DNA from: Microcoleus asticus IPMA8
GTDB taxonomy: Bacteria > Cyanobacteriota > Cyanobacteriia > Cyanobacteriales > Microcoleaceae
Reading direction: 5' to 3'
Assembly: GCF_013179805.1 (NCBI RefSeq)
Contig: NZ_SRRZ01000020.1
Coordinates: forward strand, 45,080 to 78,016
Length of the DNA stretch: 32,937 nucleotides
Shown here: piece after piece, positions 1-8,700 of the stretch
Layout: each line of letters opens with the position of its first letter
How positions within the stretch are numbered: the stretch's first letter is position 1
Translations under genes and position numbers: made by a program
The notes under the pieces: generated by a model
The model's input: only the letters and a program-made list of their open reading frames with translations
The model's database searches: none
Told to the model about the DNA's origin: nothing

Positions 1-1626
1 CCCTCTTCTTCTACATCTTTGAAACCGACACCATCTCCATCTTCTCTACTCACTGCATCTCCAACACCACAACCAACCCCATCTCCAACACCGCAACCAA
101 CACCGGAACCGACACCACCACCAATACCATCTCCAACACCATCTCCAACATCACTACCAACACCATCTCCAACATCACCAACACCATCTCCAACACCGGA
201 ACCCGCGCCATCTCCAATATCAGAACAAACGATATTACCGGATATCTCAATTACCAATACGATCGCCCAATCTGGCAACCTGAATATCATTAATAGAATT
301 GAATCTCTTTTTAACTACAGATCCGATTGGGTAAGCGAAGTTGTCCAAACCGCATCGCCTCTAAGTAGAGTTAGCCTTAGCGATATCACACGACTGATCG
401 ATAAACGCGATATCCCTCAAGCTAGTTTCTTTATCGATATCTTCTATAGCGAACAAGTGGGGTCATACGTCAACCAGGAAATCAGGCGGGATTTGCAATC
501 TTTTACGGCCATACAGCAAAGAACTAGAACTATCGCCAACCAAACTGGTAAAAAACCAGCCATTATTTACGCCTTAGCCCGCCCTGAACAATTAGACCTG
601 ATCATCGTCCCCCCGACAGGCCTCCCAATTCATAAAAGCATCCCCGCCGCCCGGCGCGAAACTTTGATGCAAGTAGTCGCCAGCTTCAGATCTGAACTTC
701 TTAATCCCATAAAACTCAATACTCAGAGCTATTTGCCAGCATCCCAACAACTTTACCAGTGGATAATCGCACCCTTAGAAGCTGATTTGAAAGCTCAGGG
801 CATCGATACGCTAGTTTTTAGTATGGATGCGGGGTTGCGATCGCTCCCCTTAGCCGCCCTCCATGACGGTTCTCAATTCCTAGTAGAAAAGTACAGCATC
901 GGACTCCTTCCCAGCGTCAACTTAACCGATACTAATTATGAAAGTGTTAAAAATGCTGAAGTTTTAGCAATGGGAGCCTCGCAATTTACTAATAACCAAC
1001 CCTTGCCAGCAGTGCCTGCTGAACTTAACGCTATTGCCTCAGAATGGAAAGGCGAATCTTTCCTTAATCAAACCTTTACTCTCAATAATCTTCAATCGCA
1101 GCGCAATGACAGACCCTATCGGATTATTCACCTCGCCACTCACGGAGAATTTAAGCCAGGAGCACCGAGCAATTCTTACATTCAGTTATCAGATAGAAGG
1201 TTAACACTCGATCGCGTGCGCGAACTAGGGTGGAATCAGCCGCCTAAAGTTGAGCTATTGGTGTTGAGCGCTTGTAAAACTGCTGTGGGTGATGATGACG
1301 CTGAATTAGGCTTTGCGGGGCTAGCTGTGCAAGCGGGGGTGAAGTCTGTTTTGGCGAGTCTTTGGTACGTCAGCGATGAAGGTACTTTAGGGTTAATGGC
1401 TGAATTTTACCATGAGTTAAAAGTCGCGCCTATTAAAGCCGAAGCCTTACGGCAGGCTCAAATCGCCATGCTCAAAGGTCAAGTTCGCATTGAAAATGGC
1501 CGTTTAATTTTGTCTAACTTAAATAAGGAGTTAGAATTGCCACCCGAATTAGCTAAACTAGGTAATCAAAACCTTTACCATCCTTATTATTGGTCGGGCT
1601 TTACAATGATTGGAAGTCCTTGGTAA
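1..1626 (+). CDS. CHAT-domain protein (caspase-like), 5' truncated by window edge
   Basis: The frame is open from base 1, so the start lies upstream; a TTG at 19 is only an internal candidate. The visible protein has a low-complexity Pro/Thr/Ser linker (to about nt 222), a middle region, and a C-terminal CHAT domain, a clan CD caspase-like fold. The likely catalytic His is in HLATHGEF (His codon 1141-1143) and the Cys in LVLSACKT (codon 1273-1275). The ending NLYHPYYWSGFTMIGSPW is typical of cyanobacterial CHAT proteins. Both dyad residues are present, so protease activity is plausible but the substrate is unknown. No TPRs are visible in this part. Many cyanobacterial CHAT proteins carry N-terminal TPRs, which may lie upstream. 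A same-strand DUF4347 protein follows after 211 bp. Confidence 0.9.
   Translation, partial: PSSSTSLKPTPSPSSLLTASPTPQPTPSPTPQPTPEPTPPPIPSPTPSPTSLPTPSPTSPTPSPTPEPAPSPISEQTILPDISITNTIAQSGNLNIINRIESLFNYRSDWVSEVVQTASPLSRVSLSDITRLIDKRDIPQASFFIDIFYSEQVGSYVNQEIRRDLQSFTAIQQRTRTIANQTGKKPAIIYALARPEQLDLIIVPPTGLPIHKSIPAARRETLMQVVASFRSELLNPIKLNTQSYLPASQQLYQWIIAPLEADLKAQGIDTLVFSMDAGLRSLPLAALHDGSQFLVEKYSIGLLPSVNLTDTNYESVKNAEVLAMGASQFTNNQPLPAVPAELNAIASEWKGESFLNQTFTLNNLQSQRNDRPYRIIHLATHGEFKPGAPSNSYIQLSDRRLTLDRVRELGWNQPPKVELLVLSACKTAVGDDDAELGFAGLAVQAGVKSVLASLWYVSDEGTLGLMAEFYHELKVAPIKAEALRQAQIAMLKGQVRIENGRLILSNLNKELELPPELAKLGNQNLYHPYYWSGFTMIGSPW
22..222 (+). repeat. Coding microsatellite for a Pro/Thr/Ser linker
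   Basis: Variants of CCAACACCATCT and CAACCAACACCG repeat about every 12-18 bases and encode PTPSPTP-type units. The linker separates whatever lies upstream from the CHAT domain. Such tracts vary in length by slippage; that is inference here. Confidence 0.75.
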
Positions 1627-1723
1627 GGTATAAAGGTGATTGCAATTGCTTCTTGAATCGCGACATAAAATTGCTGTGTTATTCGTAATGACATAGTAGT
1701 AAGTGCATCAAGACTAACAATAT

Positions 1724-1748
1724 CATTGCGAACGAAGCGAAGCAATCG
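1724..1748. repeat. Short dispersed repeat with ATTGC/GCAAT arms
   Basis: The motif CATTGCGAACGAAGCGAAGC, followed by AATC, sits in the 211-bp gap between the CHAT and DUF4347 genes. From memory it resembles a dispersed sequence common in filamentous cyanobacterial intergenic DNA. Nothing else is recognisable in the gap. Confidence 0.4.
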
Positions 1749-1837
1749 CCAGGAATGATGGAATCACTAACATCTGATTGCTAGTAATTCTCTAAATGCT
1801 ATTTGAATGAAAAACCTAAAAAGTTAAAATTAAATAG

Positions 1838-4800
1838 ATGCAAATGATACAGCAAAAGTTGGTTTCAACTCTAGTTTTTATTGACTCAAATGTTGAAGAT
1901 TACCAGAGTTTAATTAGTAGCATTTCCCCAAAGGCTGAAGTAATTATCCTAGATGAAAAGCGGGATGGCATTGAGCAAATAACCGAAAGAGTAGCAACTA
2001 AACAAAATATAGAAGCAATCCACATCATCTCTCACGGCAGTCCAGGTGCAGTACAACTCGGTGCAAATACACTCAACAGCAGCAACATAGAAAGCTTCAG
2101 CCCTCAACTCCAACAGTGGCGCAAAGCATTAATTCCCGGTGCCGATATTCTCCTCTACGGGTGTAATGTCGCCGCCGATGTATCGGTGACAACTGACATC
2201 GACTACATCCGCCACATCAGCGAGGGGTTAAAACCCCTGTCTGATAGCTTAAGTCGGTTAAAAGCGACTCAAGACAATCTTGACAATTCACTTATTGGGT
2301 CATCTGTCGATGACTTTCGCTATCAGACGGGGGTTAAAGCCCCCGGCGGGACTGGTGTTAAGCCGACAAAACCAAACCAATTCCTTGAACGCCTGAGTGA
2401 ATTAACGGGTGCCGACATCGCCGCTTCTGCCAACCTGACAGGCAATGCGGCACAGGGTGGAGACTGGGAACTGGAAGTACAAATAGGCATCATTGAAACG
2501 CCCATACCATTTAACGCCAACACCCTCAAAAACTACAGCGGCGTGCTAGGCTTCGCCACCAAAGTTGACTTCCCTACTGGGAGTTACTCCGTCTCCGTCA
2601 GCCTCGGCGACATCAACGGCGACGGGAAACCTGACTTAGCTGTGGCGAACGACAACAGCGTCTCCATCCTGCTCAACACCACCACTACCGGAGCCACCAC
2701 TGCCAGTTTTGCTCCCCAAGCCGCCTTAGCTAGTGGCACTGGCGCCAGATCCGTCAGCATCAGCGACATCAACGGCGACGGAAAACCTGACTTAGCTGTG
2801 CCGAACGCGAACAGCAACGATGTCTCCATCCTGCTCAACACCACCCCCAAAGTTACTGCTGTCACCGCCACCACCCCTGACGGCAGCTACGGTGTAGATT
2901 CTACTATCAATATCACCGTCACCTTCGATGCTGCTGTCAACGTCACCGGCACGCCCCGACTGCAACTCGAAACAGGCACAACCGACCAATTTGCCAACTA
3001 CGCCTCTGGTAGCGGTACTACAGCCCTCACCTTCAACTATTTAGTGCAACCAGGAGACACCTCGGGTGACTTACAATACCTCCTCACTAACGCTCTCACG
3101 CTCAATGGCGGCACAATTAAAGAAACCGTTGGTACAGCGTTTGACGCATTTTTAACTCTTCCTACCTTAGCCTCAGCGAACTCTCTGGGCGGTAGCAAAG
3201 CCATAGTTATTGATGGTATTGCACCCACAGTTGCCTTAACATCCGCATCAGCAACAACAGTAAATGGTTTATTTAGCGTCACAGCAACATTTAGTGAAAA
3301 TGTCACCGGGTTTGATAATACTGATATCACCGTCGCCAATGCGACTGTCGGTAACTTTGTCACACTTGATGCCAAAACCTACACCTTTGATGTCACTCCC
3401 ACCGCTGATGGTAATGTCACAGTTGATGTACTTGCGGCTAAAGCTACGGATACTGCGAGTAATAACAATACCGCTGCCACTCAACTTGTTCGTACTGCTG
3501 ATATTACACCGCCAACAGTTGCCTTAACATCCGCATCACCGACAACAATAAATGCACCATTTTTAGTCACAGCAACTTTCAGTGAAAATGTGACAGGATT
3601 TAGTTCGAGTGGCATTAATGTTACTAACGGTACGGTTAGCAGTTTTACAGGTAGCGGCACGACTTATAATTTTACAGTCACACCGAATGCTGATGGCGCT
3701 GTCACAGTTGATGTACCGGAGGCAACAGCTACGGATACTGCGACTAATAACAATACCGCTGCCACTCAACTGACTCGTACTGCTGATATTACACCGCCAA
3801 CTATTGCCTTAACATCCGCATCACCGACAACAATAAATGCACCATTTTTAGTCACAGCAACTTTTAGTGAAAATGTGACAGGATTTAGTTCGAGTGGCAT
3901 TAATGTGACTAACGGTACGGTTAGCGGTTTTATTGGTAGCGGCACGACTTATAATTTTACAGTCACACCGAATGCTTATGGCGCTGTCACAGTTGATGTA
4001 CCGGAGGCAACAGCTACGGATACTGCGACTAATAACAATACCGCTGCAACTCAACTTGTTCGTACTGCTGATTTTACCGCACCAACTGCTAGCTTGGGTA
4101 CAATTTCTAACATTGCTACAGCGGGCGGCACAAGTCAGACATTGACAGTTACTTTCAGTGATAGTAGCGGAGTTGATGTTAGCAGTTTAGATAATTCTGA
4201 CCTAGTAGTAAATTGGTCAAATGGTGCAATTCCCGCTACATTTTTCAGCGTCGATACTAATAGTAATGGCACCACTCGCACGGCAACTTATTCGCTGACT
4301 CCGCCTGGGGGAAGTTGGGATGATACAGATAATGGCAGTTACGCTGTTAATTTGCAAGCATCGCAAATAAAAGATACTTTTGGCAATCAAGTTTTAGGTA
4401 GCAATTTAGGTAGTTTTACTGTTAACATTGCCACGCCAACACCGACTCCCACGCCAGCACCAATTCCCGCGCCAGCACCGATTCCCGCGCCAGCACCAAT
4501 TCCCGCGCCAGCACCGATTCCCGCGCCGACTCCCACGCCAACAATTCCCACGCCAACTCTAGGTACTCCCGCTGTCATTTTCATTGAACCACTTGGCAGT
4601 ACCGAGGTACTCGAAAGCTTGGGCAGCGATATATACAAAGTGCGACTAAATACTCAGCCAACTGCTAATGTCACCGTCGCCATTACCCCTGAAACTCAAG
4701 TTACTGTTAGCCTACCTGCCCTTACTTTTACTCCCGCCAATTGGAATGTCGCTCAAACGGTAACGGTGACTGCGGTTGACGATGCGGTTGTTGAGGGCGA

Positions 4801-5527
4801 TCGTCTAAGTCCAATTAGCCACGCCACTACCAGCAATGACACATTGTATAATAATCTGGTCGCCCCTCTCACAGTCAATATCAGCGATAACGATAACTTA
4901 GGCGATGTCAAAACTTTGTCCCAAAAGTCAGTAATCGGTTTGACAGATAAGGACGATCGCCTCACAGGATCGGCATTGAATGACATTATCCACGCACGCC
5001 CCGGCAATGACTATCTTCATGGCAAAGCAGGAGATGACTTGCTTTACGGACAAAAAGGCGATGACGGCATCAGGAGCGGTGATGGCAATGACATTATTTT
5101 TGGCGGTAAGGGGATTGATTTTATTCAGGGTGACGGTGGCCTTGACTTGATTTATGGAGGAAAGGAAAACGATCGCATTTACAGCGGCGATGGCGACGAT
5201 ATATTGTTTGGCGACGGGGGCAATGATTACTTATTTGGAGAAATTGGTGCCGACACTCTCACAGGCGGATTGGGTTTTGATGTGTTTGCGATCGCGATCG
5301 ATACTGGTGGAACAGACGCTTCCGCCGCCGATGTGATTGCTGATTTTACCCTCAATCAAGACAAAATTGATTTAATTAGCCCCCTGGCTTTTAGCCAGTT
5401 AAATATTTATCAAGGAACCGGCGCTTTTGTTAGCGATACTATAATTCAGTATCAGATAACAGGGGAATATTTAGCTGTCTTGAAAGGAGTCACTGCCAGC
5501 AGTATAGTTCAGGCAGTAACTTTTTAG
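1838..5527 (+). CDS. DUF4347/FG-GAP/Ig-like/RTX secreted surface protein
   Basis: This 1229-residue mosaic has DUF4347 at about 11-237, with HIISHG (His66) and LLYGC (Cys109). Two FG-GAP-like DINGDGKPDLAV units follow (about 253-320), then Ig-like repeats of about 95 residues (about 455-740), a Pro/Ala linker (about 866-905) and a Calx-beta-like segment. It ends with RTX calcium-binding nonapeptides of GGxGxDxL type (about 1034-1155) and a C-terminal cap. There is no N-terminal signal peptide. RTX proteins normally leave by type I secretion using a C-terminal signal, so export to the cell surface or medium is inferred. No type I exporter is in the window. A role as adhesin or large surface protein is likely. 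The start is ATG 1838; an alternative ATG lies two codons downstream, and no strong ribosome site is visible. DUF4347 is interrupted by about 70 extra residues (see 2224-2343). Confidence 0.92.
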   Translation: MQMIQQKLVSTLVFIDSNVEDYQSLISSISPKAEVIILDEKRDGIEQITERVATKQNIEAIHIISHGSPGAVQLGANTLNSSNIESFSPQLQQWRKALIPGADILLYGCNVAADVSVTTDIDYIRHISEGLKPLSDSLSRLKATQDNLDNSLIGSSVDDFRYQTGVKAPGGTGVKPTKPNQFLERLSELTGADIAASANLTGNAAQGGDWELEVQIGIIETPIPFNANTLKNYSGVLGFATKVDFPTGSYSVSVSLGDINGDGKPDLAVANDNSVSILLNTTTTGATTASFAPQAALASGTGARSVSISDINGDGKPDLAVPNANSNDVSILLNTTPKVTAVTATTPDGSYGVDSTINITVTFDAAVNVTGTPRLQLETGTTDQFANYASGSGTTALTFNYLVQPGDTSGDLQYLLTNALTLNGGTIKETVGTAFDAFLTLPTLASANSLGGSKAIVIDGIAPTVALTSASATTVNGLFSVTATFSENVTGFDNTDITVANATVGNFVTLDAKTYTFDVTPTADGNVTVDVLAAKATDTASNNNTAATQLVRTADITPPTVALTSASPTTINAPFLVTATFSENVTGFSSSGINVTNGTVSSFTGSGTTYNFTVTPNADGAVTVDVPEATATDTATNNNTAATQLTRTADITPPTIALTSASPTTINAPFLVTATFSENVTGFSSSGINVTNGTVSGFIGSGTTYNFTVTPNAYGAVTVDVPEATATDTATNNNTAATQLVRTADFTAPTASLGTISNIATAGGTSQTLTVTFSDSSGVDVSSLDNSDLVVNWSNGAIPATFFSVDTNSNGTTRTATYSLTPPGGSWDDTDNGSYAVNLQASQIKDTFGNQVLGSNLGSFTVNIATPTPTPTPAPIPAPAPIPAPAPIPAPAPIPAPTPTPTIPTPTLGTPAVIFIEPLGSTEVLESLGSDIYKVRLNTQPTANVTVAITPETQVTVSLPALTFTPANWNVAQTVTVTAVDDAVVEGDRLSPISHATTSNDTLYNNLVAPLTVNISDNDNLGDVKTLSQKSVIGLTDKDDRLTGSALNDIIHARPGNDYLHGKAGDDLLYGQKGDDGIRSGDGNDIIFGGKGIDFIQGDGGLDLIYGGKENDRIYSGDGDDILFGDGGNDYLFGEIGADTLTGGLGFDVFAIAIDTGGTDASAADVIADFTLNQDKIDLISPLAFSQLNIYQGTGAFVSDTIIQYQITGEYLAVLKGVTASSIVQAVTF
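2224..2343. mobile_element. MITE-like palindromic element, copy A, in frame inside DUF4347
   Basis: The ends are inverted repeats of about 32 bp matching at about 26 positions. The left end begins GGGGTTAAAACCCC then GTCTGATAGC; the right end holds GCTATCAGAC then GGGGGTTAAAGCCCCC. Each tip is itself a palindrome. The inner motif AAGTCGGTTAAAAGCGACT (2251-2269) matches the element at 30677-30842 at 18 of 19 bases. Its 120 bp equal 40 codons, so the frame is kept; it encodes about residues 130-169. No target-site duplication could be identified. Confidence 0.72.
3206..4060 (+). repeat. Tandem 285-bp Ig-like domain repeats
   Basis: Three successive units of about 95 residues run 3206-3490, 3491-3775 and 3776-4060. 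The last two have exactly the same period and are nearly identical in DNA; the first is clearly diverged and its register shifts by one codon. The protein motif is LTSASPTT...VTATFSENVTGF...TVTPNADG. One difference in the last copy makes NADG into NAYG. This indicates a recent duplication or gene conversion. Confidence 0.9.
4433..4557 (+). repeat. 18-bp coding repeats for a Pro/Ala linker
   Basis: Units such as CCAGCACCGATTCCCGCG recur about four times between CACGCCAACACCG-type ends and encode PAPIPAPAPIPAP. The tract lies between the Ig-like and Calx-beta/RTX parts of the surface protein and probably acts as an extended stalk. Confidence 0.8.
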
Positions 5528-5532
5528 ACTTC

Positions 5533-5572
5533 GTATGTTGTTGCGCTAAAGCGCTTTAGCGCAACAACATAC
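5533..5572. terminator. Perfect 40-bp palindrome after the surface-protein gene
   Basis: The two 20-base halves (GTATGTTGTTGCGCTAAAGC and its exact complement) meet without a spacer, 5 bp after the stop codon. It lies between convergent genes and could stop transcription from both sides, but there is no T-run. It may instead be a dispersed palindromic repeat. The palindrome is directly seen; its role is inferred. Confidence 0.55.
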
Positions 5573-5650
5573 CTATCCCATTTCGATCGCCTAGTTTGTA
5601 GGGTGTCTCAGCAGTCGATCGCACTTTTGCTTTGTATTGTCAAATCAACA

Positions 5651-5753
5651 ATAGCAATCCTCGCATCATTTGTGAATTTCTTACGGACTCCCCGCGAGTT
5701 CGGGGAGGGTTGGGGTGGGGTAAAAAATTTACGACTCCTGCAAGGATCGCTAT
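5651..5753. repeat. 103-bp imperfect inverted repeat with GC-rich core hairpin
   Basis: The outer 34 bases (5651-5684) pair with the last 34 (5720-5753) at 26 of 34 positions, starting ATAGCAATCC and ending AGGATCGCTAT. The core holds a perfect hairpin, CTCCCCG with CGGGGAG and loop CGAGTT (5688-5707). It looks like a small non-autonomous repeat of a different family from the one at 2224 and 30677. It lies just beyond the 3' end of the kinase-cyclase gene. Confidence 0.6.
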
Positions 5754-5762
5754 AGCAACCGC

Positions 5763-8700
5763 TTAATTTAAATTGTGTAGCCTGTCTTTAATTTTTTTGC
5801 GAGTCCCCAATGCAGACTGACAGCGTTCCCAATAAATTTTAGCAACGCGATCGCCCTGATTCTGACGCCAACACTCTGAAAACAGCCACGCCGCTTCAGC
5901 CACATTCCCTTCCGAGTACATCGCCCTAGCTTCGGCAAACAATTTCAGCGTAGCTAACTTGCCCTCTTTCATTGCTAGCGGGTCAGCATCAAACACCTCA
6001 TAAACCGTCACAGCTTCGGATTTTCCCTTGACTTTTACCGTGTCGAGAGTGCGGATTGCGTACTGGGATGGATTTTTTAGGCGCGAGTAAGTTGGCTGGG
6101 TAATTAATAGAGACACCCCATAATTTTTCGTCAAACTTTCCACGCGAGAAGCTAAATTCACCGCATCGCTGATGACTGTCCCGTCCATGCGATTTGGTCC
6201 TCCCACTGTTCCCAGCATCAAAGAACCCGTATTAATGCCAATTCCAATCTGAATCGGCGCACAGCCAGAGTTAGCGCAGTATTCATTGTATTCAGCGAGA
6301 CTGTGCAGCATAGCAATTCCCGCTTTCACCGCACGATCCGCCTCACCGCTAAACAGCGCCATAATCGCATCGCCAATATATTTGTCGATAAACCCGTTAT
6401 TTTCATTAATGACGGGTTCCATGCGAGAAAGATAAGAATTGATAAATTTGAAATTATCCTCTGGCGTCATAGTTTCCGAAAGCGTGGTAAAATTGCGAAT
6501 GTCGGAAAACAGCACCGACATTTCTAACTGCACTTGGTCGCCCAATTCCACATCAATGATGCTTGATTTCTCTAAAAACTGGAGGAATTGATGGGGAACA
6601 AATCGCTCGTAAGCTTTGTTGAGTTGAGCCAGCCTGCTTTCATTTCCGCGTACTTCTGTATAAAGCTTAGAATTTTGAATCGAGATCGCGGCTTGTCCAG
6701 ATAAAACTTTTAATATTTCCACTCTTTCTGGGGTAAAAGCTCCCGCTGTCAAATTATTTTCTAGGTAAACAATACTAATGATTTGAGATTGATTAATCAG
6801 CGGCACACATAAAATTGATTTGGGCTGATGCTTTCGGATGTGGCGGTCGTTGGTAAATTGTCCCGATCGGGCAGCATCATCCAGTACCACGCTTTCTTGA
6901 GTGCGGCTCACATAATTGACAATTGCGGAGGAAAGTTCTTGACAGGTTTCAACGGGGATTGACTGCAACACGGTGACGAGTTCGTCATCGATTGTCCCTT
7001 CAGCTTCAATCAACAGTTGTCCCTGGCTTAACAAAATCAGATAACCCTTTTGCGCCCCTGCATTTTCCATCAAAATTTTCATTAAGCTAGACAGTAGCTT
7101 ATCTAGCATAATTTCTCCAGAAATCGCCTGAGAAGCCTTCATGACTGCGGCGATATCTAGGTGATTCCCCGAACCAGTCGTTGTCATTGCTACGGTAGTT
7201 TGAGTGTTGTTCCTTCCCGGTTGAGTTACCGCGAATAAGTGGGGATATCGCGTTTCTAAATCCGTTACCTTAGCAGTGGCTCCCCATTCAACATAACAAT
7301 AATACGCCTCAAATATGTAGGCTTGAGCAACTTTTGTTTTGCCCCATTCTCCGTAGAATTTTGCTGCTAGTTCGTTGGCCAGGGCTTCGTCATTAACATA
7401 TTTGTTTTCTTTCGCTCCTTCAATTGCGCGATCGTACATTTCAATCGCCTCGGCTTTATTGCCCAACACCCGTTGTCGTTCTGCTTCGACTAAATACCAT
7501 TTATGCAAATAATTCATCGGAGCATTTTGCGCCCACTGTTGCAGCGTGCTTTGATGGGTTTCCACTAAGGCAATAATTTCAGTTTGCTCAATTGCTGGCT
7601 GTGCCCGAAAAAGTGCCAGGTGCGTCAGGGCGGCATAAAAATGAAAAATTGGAACAAAAGTCGATCCAGATACTCCCATCAAATACTGTTTGACTTGGGT
7701 AATGTGGTCTAGGGCAGCCGTATAATTTCCATAGCAGTAAGCAAGCAGCAGTTTGTAGATGCAGGCACAAGCGATCGCCGTGAATTCATTATCCTCATAG
7801 TGCTTGGGAATCATCACCGTTTCATCGTAGGCAGAGCCTATTAACAAATCCGGCCGAATACGGGTTTCCCTCAAGTTTTGCACCGTCTGCTGAATCATAT
7901 CCAAATAAACCCGAGCAGAAGATTGTTTCAACTGCGCCATGACAGCCCTGTAACTTGCTATTTCAGGTTCCCAAGTGTCTAGTTCTATCCCAGCGAATAA
8001 ATAAGTATAAAAACAAATATATATGTTGTAGCCAGCGTCTACAAAGTCGCCTGTTTCCATGCCCAACCTATAGCCCTCTTTCAGCGTCGGTATCGTTGCC
8101 AAAAGAGATTCTTGGCGATGCTGAATCCAACCACCAAACAAAAGCAGAATTATAGACTTGAATTCGGGCACATTGAACCGATCGAGCAAGTTCAGTGCCA
8201 GTCGCCCAAAACAATAACCGGTTTCCACCTCTTGTAAAAAGGCACAGAACACCATCCCGTGCATCGCATACCCCACCGTCGATGCGGGCGCATTCCCAAA
8301 GGAGAGCGATAAACTCACCATTGTGGAGCTCAGCAGGGGCAGCAAACCGGGCATTCCCTGGAAAACGGGTGGAAACAACATACCAGACAGTTGCATAGCT
8401 GCCTGAGTCTGTGGATTTGTCATCACAGGTAGGTCAACCAATTCCTCAATCTTTCTGCCGCCGAGGGTGCCCGCAAGGACTTGTAGCGCTTTGCCAATCT
8501 TGGCTTCATCAGGTTCGGCAGGGAGTTCAATCCCCAATTGTAAGAGTGCCTCTCTTGCTACTGCGATCGTTTCTAACACCTTGCTCTGGGCTGTCTGAGC
8601 GGCTATTTTAATTTCGTAAATTTTAACTCGATCTAAAATTGTTTGGGCTTCTTGCAAAACCAGTGCTGCCATGTGTTCCATACCATCAAAGTCACCATTC

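Noticed and set aside
50..250. Minus-strand ORF opposite the Pro-rich start of the CHAT gene
   Set aside because: It is only the antisense reading of a repeat, giving low-complexity Val/Leu/Met sequence.
3563..4054. Two similar minus-strand ORFs of 68 residues
   Set aside because: They are shadows of the duplicated Ig-like units; their similarity only reflects the DNA repeat.
4387..4638. Minus-strand Gly/Ala/Val-rich ORF
   Set aside because: It is the antisense of the Pro/Ala linker repeats in the surface protein.
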